Shown: positions 17,226 through 25,183, counted from the first letter of the stretch. The stretch is DNA of 64,000 nucleotides from an uncultured Gemmata sp. (GCA_937924775.1 CALDUT010000009.1:1-64000); one strand, 5' to 3'. The notes: a model not told the origin generated them from the letters alone. Translations and numbers: made by a program.

Positions 17226-17959
17226 TTCTTTTCTGCTTTCTTGGTGAAGAACACAACATGCTGCCACGGCAGTTCTTTGTACGTTTGGGTATGTTCCATC
17301 TCCGGGAATACGGCCATTTCCTTGAGAATTTGCCGTTCACTCATCTTGTGAACCAGTTTGATGGGCACTTTATCATCTTCCAGCCGAAACTCGACAAACA
17401 CCAAGCGGCCGCCAGGCTTGAGCGCTTCCACCAGCTTTTCCGTCATCTCGAAGGGGAACTCGAACTCGTGGTACACATCGACCATCAGAATGATATCGAT
17501 CTGACCCGCGGGCAGTTGGGGGTCGGTTGCCGTTCCGCGAACAGTCTCAATATTCGTGACTTTCTTCGCTTTCGCCTTCTTGGTGATCAAGTCGAGCATT
17601 TCTTGCTGAATGTCCGAAGCAATCACTTTCCCTTTAGCACCCACAAGCGGTGCCAGCCGGAAGGTGTGGTAACCGCTACCCGCCCCGACATCGGCCACAA
17701 TCATCCCTTCTTTGACTCCCAGCGCCGCGATCAACTTGTCGGGGGCTTCCTCATCAACGCGTTCCTGACGTTCTAACCAGCCGGCGGCCCCATAACCCAT
17801 AACGCGGGCAATTTCCCGGCCCATGTAGAACTTGCCGATACCGTTGGGGTCGTGATCGTCGCGGTATTCGTACTTCGGCCTCTCCCGCCGGGGCTTGTCG
17901 TCGGCCACCACAACTCCGCCGGCCACCAGCACCAATACCACCAAGAAACTGCGGTTCAT
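17222..17959 (-). CDS. Class I SAM-dependent methyltransferase with a signal peptide
   Basis: 245 residues. The first 20 (MNRSFLVVLVLVAGGVVVA) form a clear signal peptide, followed by a charged stretch (DDKPRRERPKYEYRDDHD) and a Rossmann methyltransferase: motif I VADVGAGSGYHTFRLAPLVG, VIASDIQQEMLD, IILMVDVYHEF, and LKPGGRLVFVEFRLED. The sequence resembles UbiE/ArsM-like methyltransferases. An exported SAM enzyme is odd because SAM is cytoplasmic; similar exported predictions exist in other bacteria, so the leader may instead anchor the enzyme. AGGAG lies upstream of ATG 17959. It is coupled to the propeller gene downstream; the substrate is unknown. Confidence 0.88.
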   Translation of the reverse strand: MNRSFLVVLVLVAGGVVVADDKPRRERPKYEYRDDHDPNGIGKFYMGREIARVMGYGAAGWLERQERVDEEAPDKLIAALGVKEGMIVADVGAGSGYHTFRLAPLVGAKGKVIASDIQQEMLDLITKKAKAKKVTNIETVRGTATDPQLPAGQIDIILMVDVYHEFEFPFEMTEKLVEALKPGGRLVFVEFRLEDDKVPIKLVHKMSERQILKEMAVFPEMEHTQTYKELPWQHVVFFTKKAEKK

Positions 17960-18036
17960 GCGTCATCTCCTGTGGGCGGAATCTGCTTCCGAATCCCTGC
18001 CCTTCATCCTAACCGGAAAAATTTCCATTTTCTGGG

Positions 18037-18067
18037 TTGACAATCACGCGGACATCGCTCATAGATA
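18037..18067 (+). promoter_or_regulatory. Possible sigma-70-type promoter ahead of the head cassette
   Basis: A perfect TTGACA (18037-18042) is followed 19 bases later by TAGATA (18062-18067) in a locally AT-rich stretch. The spacing is two bases longer than ideal and the -10 match is partial. It would read into 18242 and the portal operon. The rest of 17960-18241 holds the inverted repeat at 18136 and the divergent start of the methyltransferase. Confidence 0.3.
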
Positions 18068-18135
18068 TTACTGAACAGATTAACATAAATGTTCAGGTGG
18101 ATAAAAATGACAGACCGGGAAGCACGTCCCCCCCG

Positions 18136-18181
18136 CCGGGCGGAGTTATCGATAACAGCGGTGCCCGATAACTCCGCCCGG
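18136..18181. repeat. 16-bp perfect inverted repeat upstream of the head cassette
   Basis: Arms CCGGGCGGAGTTATCG (18136-18151) and CGATAACTCCGCCCGG (18166-18181) with a 14-base spacer. It lies between the divergent methyltransferase and head genes, 60 bases before the first cassette ORF. It could form a stable hairpin in the leader transcript, be an operator for a dimeric repressor, or mark an element end. No T-tract follows, so a simple terminator is less likely. Confidence 0.7.
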
Positions 18182-18241
18182 TCCTGTCCCCAGCCCGGGG
18201 CAAGGCGGGGGGATCCCAGCGAAACCCCAAAGGCGGTGATT

Positions 18242-18487
18242 ATGTCGCTTTGGCTGAGCTATACCTCCTACTCGATGTATTACGATGGTTCGGAAATGAC
18301 GAACGACGAAGTGGAATTCCTCTTAGCGATCGCGTCGTATCAGAAGCGGTTCGACCGCCGCTATCCCACCTGGTTGGAAGTGCTGCACATTCTCCGCTGT
18401 TTGGGCTATCGCAAAGTGGCGGAACCTGTGGCGGTTGAACAACCCCTTCCTCCAGACCGCGCGAAACTTCGTCCGGTGCACGATTGA
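18242..18487 (+). CDS. Small protein at the head of the capsid cassette, possible winged-helix type
   Basis: 81 residues (MSLWLSYTSYSMYYDGSEMT...). The segment VEFLLAIASYQKRFDRRYPT followed by WLEVLHILRCLGYRKV has the spacing of small winged-helix DNA-binding domains such as the LexA N-terminus (inference). Its position immediately before a portal gene is where a small terminase subunit or regulator would sit, but I cannot assign it to either. ATG 18242 is chosen because the longer frame from 18089 runs through the inverted repeat and looks non-coding. Confidence 0.6.
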   Translation: MSLWLSYTSYSMYYDGSEMTNDEVEFLLAIASYQKRFDRRYPTWLEVLHILRCLGYRKVAEPVAVEQPLPPDRAKLRPVHD

Positions 18488-18500
18488 AGTCGCAGCCAGG

Positions 18501-18728
18501 ATGAGCCGGTGGTGGCCTTTCTCTGCCGCCTGCTGGCTGACAATCGCTCCCCCCTCGGTCCAACCGGTGCGGGGCATGGGGGATTGTCTGTACACCCTGT
18601 GTGTCGCTTCGAAGTGGGCCGGTCTTCGGCCAAACCGCTTTGGAATCGCTGCCCGCCGCGGTGTGTGTGTGGCCCGCGGTGCTCTTGTGGGCATGATTGA
18701 CGTTCACACTGATGATGAGGAATTGTGA
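18501..18728 (+). CDS. Doubtful small ORF overlapping the portal start
   Basis: 75 codons (MSRWWPFSAACWLTIAPP...GMIDVHTDDEEL). Its TGA at 18726-18728 shares a base with the portal ATG, a TGATG arrangement typical of translational coupling. The amino-acid text is Cys/Trp-rich and unconvincing, and another frame is also open here. The interval 18488-18727 might be a leader only. Confidence 0.25.
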   Translation: MSRWWPFSAACWLTIAPPSVQPVRGMGDCLYTLCVASKWAGLRPNRFGIAARRGVCVARGALVGMIDVHTDDEEL

Positions 18729-19966
18729 TGTCGCTTTTCACACGTTGGTTCAAAGCCCTGAAGCCGGCTCCACCAAAGGTTGCACCGCCGCGCGTGGCGA
18801 GTGTGTTCACGCCGCCATATCCTACGGCGGGTTGGTGGCGGGACGATCCCACCGAGCAACTGCGCAATTACCGGTCGTGGGTCTATGCCGCGGTCAACGC
18901 GATTGCTCAGGAAGCGGCCCGGCACAAGCCATTTTTGTACCTCAACACCGGGCAAGCGGAGCATGAGCAAATCCCCCTGCCGCATACCCACCCATTATGC
19001 CGTCTGCTCGATCGCCCCAATCCGTGGCTGACGCCGTGGGAACTGTGGTACCTGACGATTGTTTACCTCGAACTGACGGGGAATTGCTTTTGGTACATCG
19101 CGTCGCAATCGGTCGGCACGGTGCGTCTGGGCACCCCCGGCGAAATATGGATTATCCCCACCCCGTGGGTGAAGATCATTCCCGATCGCACGCAGTTCGT
19201 GAAAGCCTATGAGGTGGCCGCGCCCGGTGTGCCCGCGGAAACCTTCCCCCCCGACGAAGTGATTCACCTGAAATACCCCAACCCACTCGACCCACACTAC
19301 GGCCTTTCGCCACTGCAAGCCAATGCCATCAGTGTCGATGCCAACACCGAATTGTTGCGTTCACGTTATCAAACCTTCGTCGCGGGGCAGCGACCCGGCA
19401 TGGTTCTCTACACCGAACAAACACTCCATGACACCACAGTGACACGCCTGGAAGAGAAGATCACTGCCAAGTTTGCCGGACGTGACAATTGGCATCGACC
19501 GCTGATTCTCGAACAAGGGCTGAAAGCCAGCCCGTGGACGCTCACGCCCGCAGAGATGGATTATCTCAATTCGTCAAAGATGACGCGGGATGAAATCCTC
19601 GCGGTGTTCCGCGTGCCGCCGCCGATCACTGGCATCGTCGAGAACATGGGACTCGGAGCCGACATCTGGTTTGGGGCCCGTGTCATGTTCTGCGAAGGCA
19701 CGATTCAACCGAAACTCGATCTGATCGGACAAACGCTCACACGCGACCTGGCCAGCCGCTACGGACCCGACGTAGGCGTGTACTTCCCTGATTGCTCGCC
19801 ACGCAATCTCGACCAACGTCGCAAGGACGACGAACTCGACGCTAAACTCGGCCTACGAACCTACAACGAAATTCGCAAAAGCCGGGGACTCCAACCCTTC
19901 CCCGATCCACGCTTCGACCAACCGATCTTGCCCAAGGAATTGTCCGGCGAAGTCAGTAGTCCATAG
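18728..19966 (+). CDS. Phage portal protein, HK97 family
   Basis: 412 residues. Portal proteins form the dodecameric ring at one capsid vertex through which DNA is packaged. Family marks: SWVYAAVNAIAQEAARHKPF near the N-terminus, LLDRPNPWLTPWELWYLTIV, GNCFWYI, VIHLKYPNPLDPHYGLSPLQ, and a C-terminal MTRDEILAVFRVPPPITGIV followed by LRTYNEIRKSRGLQPF. GAGG seven bases upstream supports ATG 18728. It appears full length and unbroken, unlike a decayed prophage gene. No terminase large subunit is encoded upstream, where it normally sits. The protease and capsid genes follow in the canonical order. Confidence 0.95.
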   Translation: MSLFTRWFKALKPAPPKVAPPRVASVFTPPYPTAGWWRDDPTEQLRNYRSWVYAAVNAIAQEAARHKPFLYLNTGQAEHEQIPLPHTHPLCRLLDRPNPWLTPWELWYLTIVYLELTGNCFWYIASQSVGTVRLGTPGEIWIIPTPWVKIIPDRTQFVKAYEVAAPGVPAETFPPDEVIHLKYPNPLDPHYGLSPLQANAISVDANTELLRSRYQTFVAGQRPGMVLYTEQTLHDTTVTRLEEKITAKFAGRDNWHRPLILEQGLKASPWTLTPAEMDYLNSSKMTRDEILAVFRVPPPITGIVENMGLGADIWFGARVMFCEGTIQPKLDLIGQTLTRDLASRYGPDVGVYFPDCSPRNLDQRRKDDELDAKLGLRTYNEIRKSRGLQPFPDPRFDQPILPKELSGEVSSP

Positions 19967-19979
19967 TCATCAGTGACGC

Positions 19980-20019
19980 TTTTCGAACATATATTCACTA
20001 GTGTTCTTTTGTTCGAAAA
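19980..20019. repeat. 10-bp inverted repeat in an AT-rich spacer between portal and protease
   Basis: Arms TTTTCGAACA (19980-19989) and TGTTCGAAAA (20010-20019) with a 20-base AT-rich spacer. It may be a weak terminator of the portal transcript or an operator for an internal promoter. The spacer is far lower in GC than its flanking genes. Confidence 0.5.
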
Positions 20020-20070
20020 CATAGTTCTCGTTTGTTTCTGCTTTCTCCAACCTGAGTTCAAGGAGTTGTT

Positions 20071-20700
20071 ATGAATCCCAGTATTCGGGCGGATCCAGCG
20101 ACACGCACCCTCAATGTCGATGCGACTACAATGCGTGTCCGTAGTGTCATTACCACGATTGACCCCGACCGGGCCGGCGATGTCGTAGTGCCTACCGGGT
20201 TGCACAATTTAGAGGAATTCCTGCTCAATCCGGTGGTGTTATGGGCCCACGACCGCCTGCGGGTGCCGCCGATTGGCGTCTGCGAATGGCTCGACGTGCA
20301 ACCACGACGCATCGTCGCAGAAACTCGCTTCGCCCAAGGCGTGCCATTTGCCGAAGACCTGTTCCGACTCTACGAGCAAAACGTACTTCGCGGATGGTCG
20401 ATTGGCTTTGTACCTCGGAAGGCCAGTCGGGTGCCACGAGGCAATGGCAGTACCTCGTTACGGGTCTTCGAGTGGGATTTGCTCGAATACTCCGCCGTGC
20501 CGATTCCCGAGAATCCCGGGGCATTGACTATCGCGATTCAGAAAGGATGGATTCGCGATCGCATGCTGCGTGATTGGCTGGTGCAAGTCCCTGATGACCG
20601 CGGTCGGCAGTGGTTTCGCGCCTTTGACGTGCTGAGTGATCTTGTCGCTGTATCCTCAGAGGTACGAATCCCGATTGAGCCAGAGTTTGATTGTACTTAG
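20071..20700 (+). CDS. HK97-family prohead protease
   Basis: 209 residues. These serine-type proteases (herpesvirus assemblin fold) cleave the delta domain of the capsid protein and themselves during prohead maturation. Visible elements: SVITTIDPDRAGDVVVPTGL, LLNPVVLWAHDR containing the catalytic His of the family, and the downstream FRLYEQNVLRGWSIGFVP with the GWSIGF motif that carries the nucleophile Ser. FEWDLLEYSAVPIPENPGA is the typical second conserved block. AAGGAG five bases upstream supports ATG 20071. It appears intact, so head maturation could still work. Confidence 0.93.
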   Translation: MNPSIRADPATRTLNVDATTMRVRSVITTIDPDRAGDVVVPTGLHNLEEFLLNPVVLWAHDRLRVPPIGVCEWLDVQPRRIVAETRFAQGVPFAEDLFRLYEQNVLRGWSIGFVPRKASRVPRGNGSTSLRVFEWDLLEYSAVPIPENPGALTIAIQKGWIRDRMLRDWLVQVPDDRGRQWFRAFDVLSDLVAVSSEVRIPIEPEFDCT

Positions 20701-20883
20701 GTTTGTTATGACGCAAGTCATTTGCGCTGTTGATTAGTGTTTCAACAAAACCGTGTGGACAATAGTTTGTGCAACATCACATTCTTTTGTCAACAAGCAT
20801 GTTTTAGCTCATGATAATTTTAGTTTGATTCACTCTGTGCGAGTTTGGTTATCCATTTTTTCGATTGCGAGGTTTCTGACCCT
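20701..20883 (+). promoter_or_regulatory. AT-rich leader before the major capsid gene
   Basis: About 180 bases with a strong drop in GC compared with both flanking genes, ending at the capsid ATG. It probably holds an independent promoter for the capsid gene, which needs higher expression than portal or protease. I could not fix -35 and -10 boxes. A GAGG lies 11 bases before the ATG. Confidence 0.35.
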
Positions 20884-22266
20884 ATGTCCACAACCAACAT
20901 GACACATGACAAATTCCAATCCCGAGATGAACTGGTCAGCTTCATCGAACAGCAAGCAACGTCCGCAGTGGAGAAGGCCGCGCGTGTCGAACGGCGGGTG
21001 CCGTGGGTCACAAGTGGCCCCGTGTATGCTGATTCGTGTGGTTATAGCGTGCTGAAGGCGGCGGCGTTTGCTCTGGGCTTTGTAGGTCCGGACCAGGCCA
21101 AGGAAGAAATTCACACACATCAGCAGTTACGGGATCTGTACGCCGGCTATGGTTTCTCTCCGCATCATGGGCAGCAATCGTTTTTGGTACCATTGGCCAG
21201 TGCGCACTTACCGGTGTTTGAACCGCACGGGCAACGGTTGCGTGACGAGTTGCACCAGAAGATGACCGCCAACGCCGCGAAGTTCGATCCAGACGAAGCC
21301 GCGTGGCTGTTACGCCGTACGGGTCAATCGCCACTGCGGACCAAAGCGCTGGGCACCACGCCCGATACCGCTGGTGGCACATTCGTTCCCCTGCCGATGT
21401 TGGGGGAATTGATCGACTTGCAGCGTAGCCTCGAAGTGTTTGCAACAGCCGGGGCCCGCGAAGTTGCTTTGCCGCCCAATGGCCGCATCCAATTCCCCAA
21501 GCTGACAGCGGCCAGCACCGCCTATTGGGTGGGGGAAGGTACTGCGATTACCGAGAGCCAACCCACGACCGGGAATCTGGATTTGCAAGCCAAGAAACTC
21601 GGGGTGTTCGTGAAACTCAACAACGAGCTGCTCCGGTTCGCGTCGCCGAGTGCAGAAGGTTTGGTCCGGCTTGACATGGCCCGAGCTGCGGCTCTGAAGG
21701 CCGATTTGGCGATGCTTGAAGGCACTGGTGGCACGCAAATCAAAGGGCTGATCACTTACAGCGACATTACCACGCACACCGCGAGTGTCACCGCGGCCGA
21801 CGGCAACACCTTCACTCCAGCCGATGTTGCGTTGATGGAAAGCAAACTGCCCGACGCGGTGGAAGCACCCACCGCTTGGGTGATGCGGAAAGCGATGTTC
21901 GCCGCCCTGATGAATCGCCGTGCAGATGCTGTCAGCGCCAACGACGGCCAGGGTACGTTCCTCTTCCGCGATAATCGTGGCCTCAGTGGCCCACCGGCGG
22001 AATTCTTCGGTACGCGAGTGGTCCGCTCGGCACAAGTTTCCGCCACACGCACCAAAGGGAGCAGTTCGAACCTCACCTACATTCTGCTGGGCTACTTCCC
22101 GGATTGGATCGTGGCCCGGATGGGGGTGATGGAATTTCTCGCTAGCGGTTTGGGCGATACCGCATTGCAGAACGACATGACGTATCTACGCGGCATTCAG
22201 CACATCGACGCAGGTCCGCGGCATGCCGCAAGCTTCGTCTTTTGCGATCAACTGGTGATCGGCTAG
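20884..22266 (+). CDS. Phage major capsid protein, HK97 fold
   Basis: 460 residues from ATG 20884 (MSTTNMTHDKFQSRDELV); the in-frame start at 20845 adds a non-conserved leader. The first ~140 residues are helical and charged, fitting a delta/scaffold domain removed by the protease. The mature HK97 fold then starts around LGTTPDTAGGTFVPLPMLGE, with the conserved VALPPNGRIQFPKLTAAST, AYWVGEGTAITESQPT, KKLGVFVKLNNELLRFASP and ALKADLAMLEGTGGTQIKGL. The length is larger than encapsulins, and the partnership with portal and protease marks it as a true capsid protein. Intact frame. Confidence 0.96.
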   Translation: MSTTNMTHDKFQSRDELVSFIEQQATSAVEKAARVERRVPWVTSGPVYADSCGYSVLKAAAFALGFVGPDQAKEEIHTHQQLRDLYAGYGFSPHHGQQSFLVPLASAHLPVFEPHGQRLRDELHQKMTANAAKFDPDEAAWLLRRTGQSPLRTKALGTTPDTAGGTFVPLPMLGELIDLQRSLEVFATAGAREVALPPNGRIQFPKLTAASTAYWVGEGTAITESQPTTGNLDLQAKKLGVFVKLNNELLRFASPSAEGLVRLDMARAAALKADLAMLEGTGGTQIKGLITYSDITTHTASVTAADGNTFTPADVALMESKLPDAVEAPTAWVMRKAMFAALMNRRADAVSANDGQGTFLFRDNRGLSGPPAEFFGTRVVRSAQVSATRTKGSSSNLTYILLGYFPDWIVARMGVMEFLASGLGDTALQNDMTYLRGIQHIDAGPRHAASFVFCDQLVIG

Positions 22267-22320
22267 GCAATCGCGTGCGGCTTTCTCGTTTTGCGTGAAT
22301 TCTTTGGGAGAACTCTATCG

Positions 22321-22695
22321 ATGGCCACTCACATCAACGATTTTGCTTCTGCTGTTGCTGTACATACGGCGGTACCTCCCTCGCCACGGATCAACCCCTT
22401 CAGCAGCAATGCGATTGATCTGATTTCGTCCGACGGCGATTGCTTCGCGATTCAGCAGGTCGGGTCGTTTGAAGAAGGCAACAGTTGGACGGGGCGGATT
22501 GAACAATCGACCGATGGCAGTTCGTGGTCGGAAATTCCCGGCGCGGTGTTCACCGCGGTGACGGCAGCGAACAACACGCAGGTGCTTCGTTTCCGACGAA
22601 CGGCTCGGTATGTGCGTTACTCCGCGACGGTGGAAGGCTCCAGTAACGAATTGATTCTCGCGGTGCTGATTGGTCAGCAACGCAAGAGCTTCTGA
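22321..22695 (+). CDS. Small beta-rich protein of the head cassette
   Basis: 124 residues from ATG 22321 (GGGAG nearby upstream). The pattern WTGRIEQSTDGSSWSEIPGA, FTAVTAANNTQVLRFRRTAR and YVRYSATVEGSSNELILAVL is that of beta-sandwich proteins encoded next to capsid genes in several siphophages, where small decoration or head-associated proteins sit (inference). A strong hairpin follows directly. Confidence 0.7.
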   Translation: MATHINDFASAVAVHTAVPPSPRINPFSSNAIDLISSDGDCFAIQQVGSFEEGNSWTGRIEQSTDGSSWSEIPGAVFTAVTAANNTQVLRFRRTARYVRYSATVEGSSNELILAVLIGQQRKSF

Positions 22696-22704
22696 ACATT
22701 CTCC

Positions 22705-22727
22705 AACCCCGCCACGGTGGCGGGGTT
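22705..22727 (+). terminator. Strong hairpin between the beta-rich protein and connector genes
   Basis: Arms AACCCCGCCA (22705-22714) and TGGCGGGGTT (22718-22727) with a CGG loop, followed by GTTCC. The stem is very stable but the T-tract is weak, so it may act as a partial terminator or attenuator, or as an mRNA-stabilising 3' structure for the capsid transcript. Confidence 0.6.
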
Positions 22728-22750
22728 GTTCCGCCTTGGGAGTACCCCCG

Positions 22751-23359
22751 ATGATCGATACGCTTGCGAACGTCAAAACGGCTCTCCAGATTTCCACGTC
22801 GGCAGACGACCTGCTACTCACTCGGCTGATGGCCGGGGCTGATGGCTTCATCACGCAGCATACCGGCCGCATTTTCACCGGTGGCACATTCACCGAAATT
22901 CACCCCGCGGCGCGAACGATGATCTTTTTGCGCAACTATCCGGTGGTGAGTGTGGCCAGTGTGAAGGTGGACCCAGCGCGCCAATTCGGCTCGGGAAGCG
23001 AGCGTGATCCGGATACCTACGTTCTGCATGCCGACCGTGGGTTGATTGAATCGCTTCTAGGTCCATTCTTGCCACCGCGTGGCGGTCGCCGCGACGATTG
23101 GCCCGGGGCATTGCAAGTGGTTTACACCACCGCTAGCAACGCCGTCCCCCCGGTGATCCAGGAAGCCTTCGCGCAACTGATTAGTCACTGGTACCGGCAG
23201 ATCAAAACTTTTGCTGATCAGGAGTATGAAATGCTGGTGGAACGCTGGGTAGAAACGGATGCGAAGATGTGGCCGTGGGGGCTTGCGAATGGGTTGAAAA
23301 TTCCGCTGGGGGTTCTCGACTTGCTCGCGACCTATCGCACACCGCCGACCGGATGGTGA
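22751..23359 (+). CDS. Phage head-tail connector (gp6/Phage_connect_1-like)
   Basis: About 202 residues from ATG 22751 (MIDTLANVKTALQIS). The N-terminal DDLLLTRLMAGADGFITQHT and the preceding helix match the first helices of head-tail connector proteins that dock on the portal ring. The C-terminal half (VPPVIQEAFAQLISHWYRQI) also fits. It is the last recognisable head gene. The expected next genes (head closure, tail terminator, tail tube, tape measure) are absent and bacterial genes resume. Confidence 0.85.
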   Translation: MIDTLANVKTALQISTSADDLLLTRLMAGADGFITQHTGRIFTGGTFTEIHPAARTMIFLRNYPVVSVASVKVDPARQFGSGSERDPDTYVLHADRGLIESLLGPFLPPRGGRRDDWPGALQVVYTTASNAVPPVIQEAFAQLISHWYRQIKTFADQEYEMLVERWVETDAKMWPWGLANGLKIPLGVLDLLATYRTPPTGW

Positions 23360-23449
23360 CGTACATTCGTCGCGGGGCTAGCCACGGGTTGCTTCGGGTA
23401 TAAAAAATAAATACTGGATTCGGTCGCCCGCGGTGTGGGAAGGGATGAA

Positions 23450-23935
23450 ATGCGTTGGCGAGGGCGTTTTTCACGGCGTTGGCTTCGCCAGGGGTTGGTG
23501 GCCGTCGTGGTTTTCGCCCAACTGATCGCCGCTACCGGCGCACCATTACCCACGCCACCGCGTGACGCGGCTCCAGCGACCGCCACTTCCCGTTCTCCAG
23601 CACCTCAAGCTCCCTTGTGTAGCGGGGGCAGTTCGTGTTGCTGTGCCACTTCCGGCGGTATTACTTGCGGTTGCTGTTGCTCGGTGAAAATCCATCGCGT
23701 GTCTGTCGAGATGAATAGCCACGACGGTGAGTTCCGCTGGGTGGGTGGCCTTCTTATGGCGAAGTGCCGCGGTGATGGACCGGGGGGGCTGTTGAAGGCG
23801 GAACTCGTCGCGGTGCTGCCGCCGGCGCCAGCAGTACCGAAAGCCCCACAGCCGCCGCGCTTCGTGTTCCCAACGGATTGGCAGGCCATGTCGTCGGTCC
23901 ATCGTCCGCCTACGCCGCCGCCCCGATTGTCCTGA
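23450..23935 (+). CDS. Secreted Cys-rich protein of unknown function
   Basis: 161 residues from ATG 23450 (GGAAGGG five bases upstream). A basic start and hydrophobic segment (RQGLVAVVVFAQLIAATGAP) form a signal peptide. A cysteine-dense region follows: CSGGSSCCCATSGGITCGCC plus another Cys, in which CCC clusters could bind metal or be disulfide-bonded. The C-terminal 60 residues are Pro-rich. No homology is recognised. It sits between the head cassette and the DUF1559 gene, with no obvious functional link to either. Confidence 0.65.
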   Translation: MRWRGRFSRRWLRQGLVAVVVFAQLIAATGAPLPTPPRDAAPATATSRSPAPQAPLCSGGSSCCCATSGGITCGCCCSVKIHRVSVEMNSHDGEFRWVGGLLMAKCRGDGPGGLLKAELVAVLPPAPAVPKAPQPPRFVFPTDWQAMSSVHRPPTPPPRLS

Positions 23936-24007
23936 GTTGTTCGGTTGTTGGTGTTGTGAGTCGGTTCGTGCGACCGCGCGTCGTGTTACGCGCTGATCGA
24001 GAGACCG

Positions 24008-25126
24008 ATGCGCACAAAACATTCCTTACTTCTCAGGGCTTACATCATGCTTCACTCCAAACGATGGGCGTTTACGCTGATTGAACTGCTCGTGGTGATT
24101 GCGATCATCGCGATTTTGATTGGTTTGCTGTTACCGGCGGTGCAAAAGGTGCGCGAAGCCGCGGCCCGCATGAGCTGTCAGAATAACCTCAAGCAACTCG
24201 GCCTGGCCATGCATAACTTCGAATCGGCCAACGGTGTATTGCCGAACTTTGAACTGACCCCGGGGGTGAATCAGATTTCTGGTAACTACTCGGTTCACGC
24301 GCGCTTGTTGCCGTTTGTGGAACAAGACAACCTGCAGCGGTTAATCGACTTCACCATCCCGATTCGAACCGGTTCTGGCGGTGCGTCGACGCTCAACCCA
24401 GTTGTCCGACCAGCCGCGCAAACCTTGGTGAAATTGTTCCTCTGCCCCAGTGATGGGCAAGACCCGGTTGTGGATTACGTCGAAGGTAATACGACGAATC
24501 GCTACGCGGGCACCAACTATGCGGTCAATCTCGCCTCGGGAGCCGGAGTCACTTACGACACCCGCGTTCCCACCGATGGCCTGTTCTGGATCAATTCGCG
24601 TGTCCGGTGGATGGACATTACCGACGGCACGAGTAACACGGTGTTGATGTCGGAATGGCTGCGCGGTAACAACATCACCACCCCCGGTACAACGCCGATC
24701 GATCCGCGGCGGCAAATGGGGGATTGTATCTGTTTTTGGGCCCATCAGGCGTTTCCCCCGAATCCGCCGGGGATTCGCAACGGGCCGCAAGGGCCAATTA
24801 TCAGCGATCCCAACCCGGCGACGTTTCTAACCGAATTGCAAAACGGGGGCGGTTTCCGCGGACGGTTTGTGGGTTCGCGCGGGCTGCGATGGATCAACGG
24901 CCGCGAATTCGACACCGGCTACACCGCCTGGCAAACGCCCAACAGCCGGCTACCGGATTGGTTCAGTTGTGGGTTCGGCTGGATGTCGGCCAGCAGCAAC
25001 CATGCCGGCGGTGTCAACGCCCTATGGTGCGATGGCTCGGTTCGGTTTGTGCGGGATAGCGTGACTTTGCCGGTATGGCGAGCCGCCCATACGCGAGCCG
25101 GGGGAGAAATTCCGGGCGATTTGTAA
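24008..25126 (+). CDS. DUF1559 domain protein with prepilin-type N-terminus
   Basis: 372 residues. Gene family massively expanded in planctomycetes. The type IV pilin-like N-terminus is clear: [20 protein letters not shown] with the prepilin peptidase site before FTLIE. The DUF1559 globular region follows ([40 protein letters not shown]) and the C-terminal H-X9-DG motif [12 protein letters not shown]. The product is presumably assembled by or secreted through a type II/IV pilus-like machinery and exposed at the cell surface. ATG 24008 has a weak GAGAG upstream; 24047 is an alternative giving a shorter leader. Confidence 0.93.
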   Translation: MRTKHSLLLRAYIMLHSKRWAFTLIELLVVIAIIAILIGLLLPAVQKVREAAARMSCQNNLKQLGLAMHNFESANGVLPNFELTPGVNQISGNYSVHARLLPFVEQDNLQRLIDFTIPIRTGSGGASTLNPVVRPAAQTLVKLFLCPSDGQDPVVDYVEGNTTNRYAGTNYAVNLASGAGVTYDTRVPTDGLFWINSRVRWMDITDGTSNTVLMSEWLRGNNITTPGTTPIDPRRQMGDCICFWAHQAFPPNPPGIRNGPQGPIISDPNPATFLTELQNGGGFRGRFVGSRGLRWINGREFDTGYTAWQTPNSRLPDWFSCGFGWMSASSNHAGGVNALWCDGSVRFVRDSVTLPVWRAAHTRAGGEIPGDL

Positions 25127-25154
25127 ACCCCTGTCGAAGGATACAGCGGTTTTC

Positions 25155-25183
25155 GGCCTGCGACCGCCAACGGATCGCAGGCC
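25155..25183 (+). terminator. Hairpin after the DUF1559 gene
   Basis: Arms GGCCTGCGA (25155-25163) and TCGCAGGCC (25175-25183) with an 11-base loop, 29 bases after the stop. There is no T-tract. The position suits a terminator or 3' stabilising structure. Confidence 0.45.

Noticed and set aside
20884-22266. Encapsulin nanocompartment shell
   Set aside because: The protein is longer than encapsulins, has a probable delta domain and sits with portal and protease, so it is a true capsid protein.
18242-23359. Complete prophage
   Set aside because: No terminase, tail, lysis, replication or integrase genes are visible on either side.
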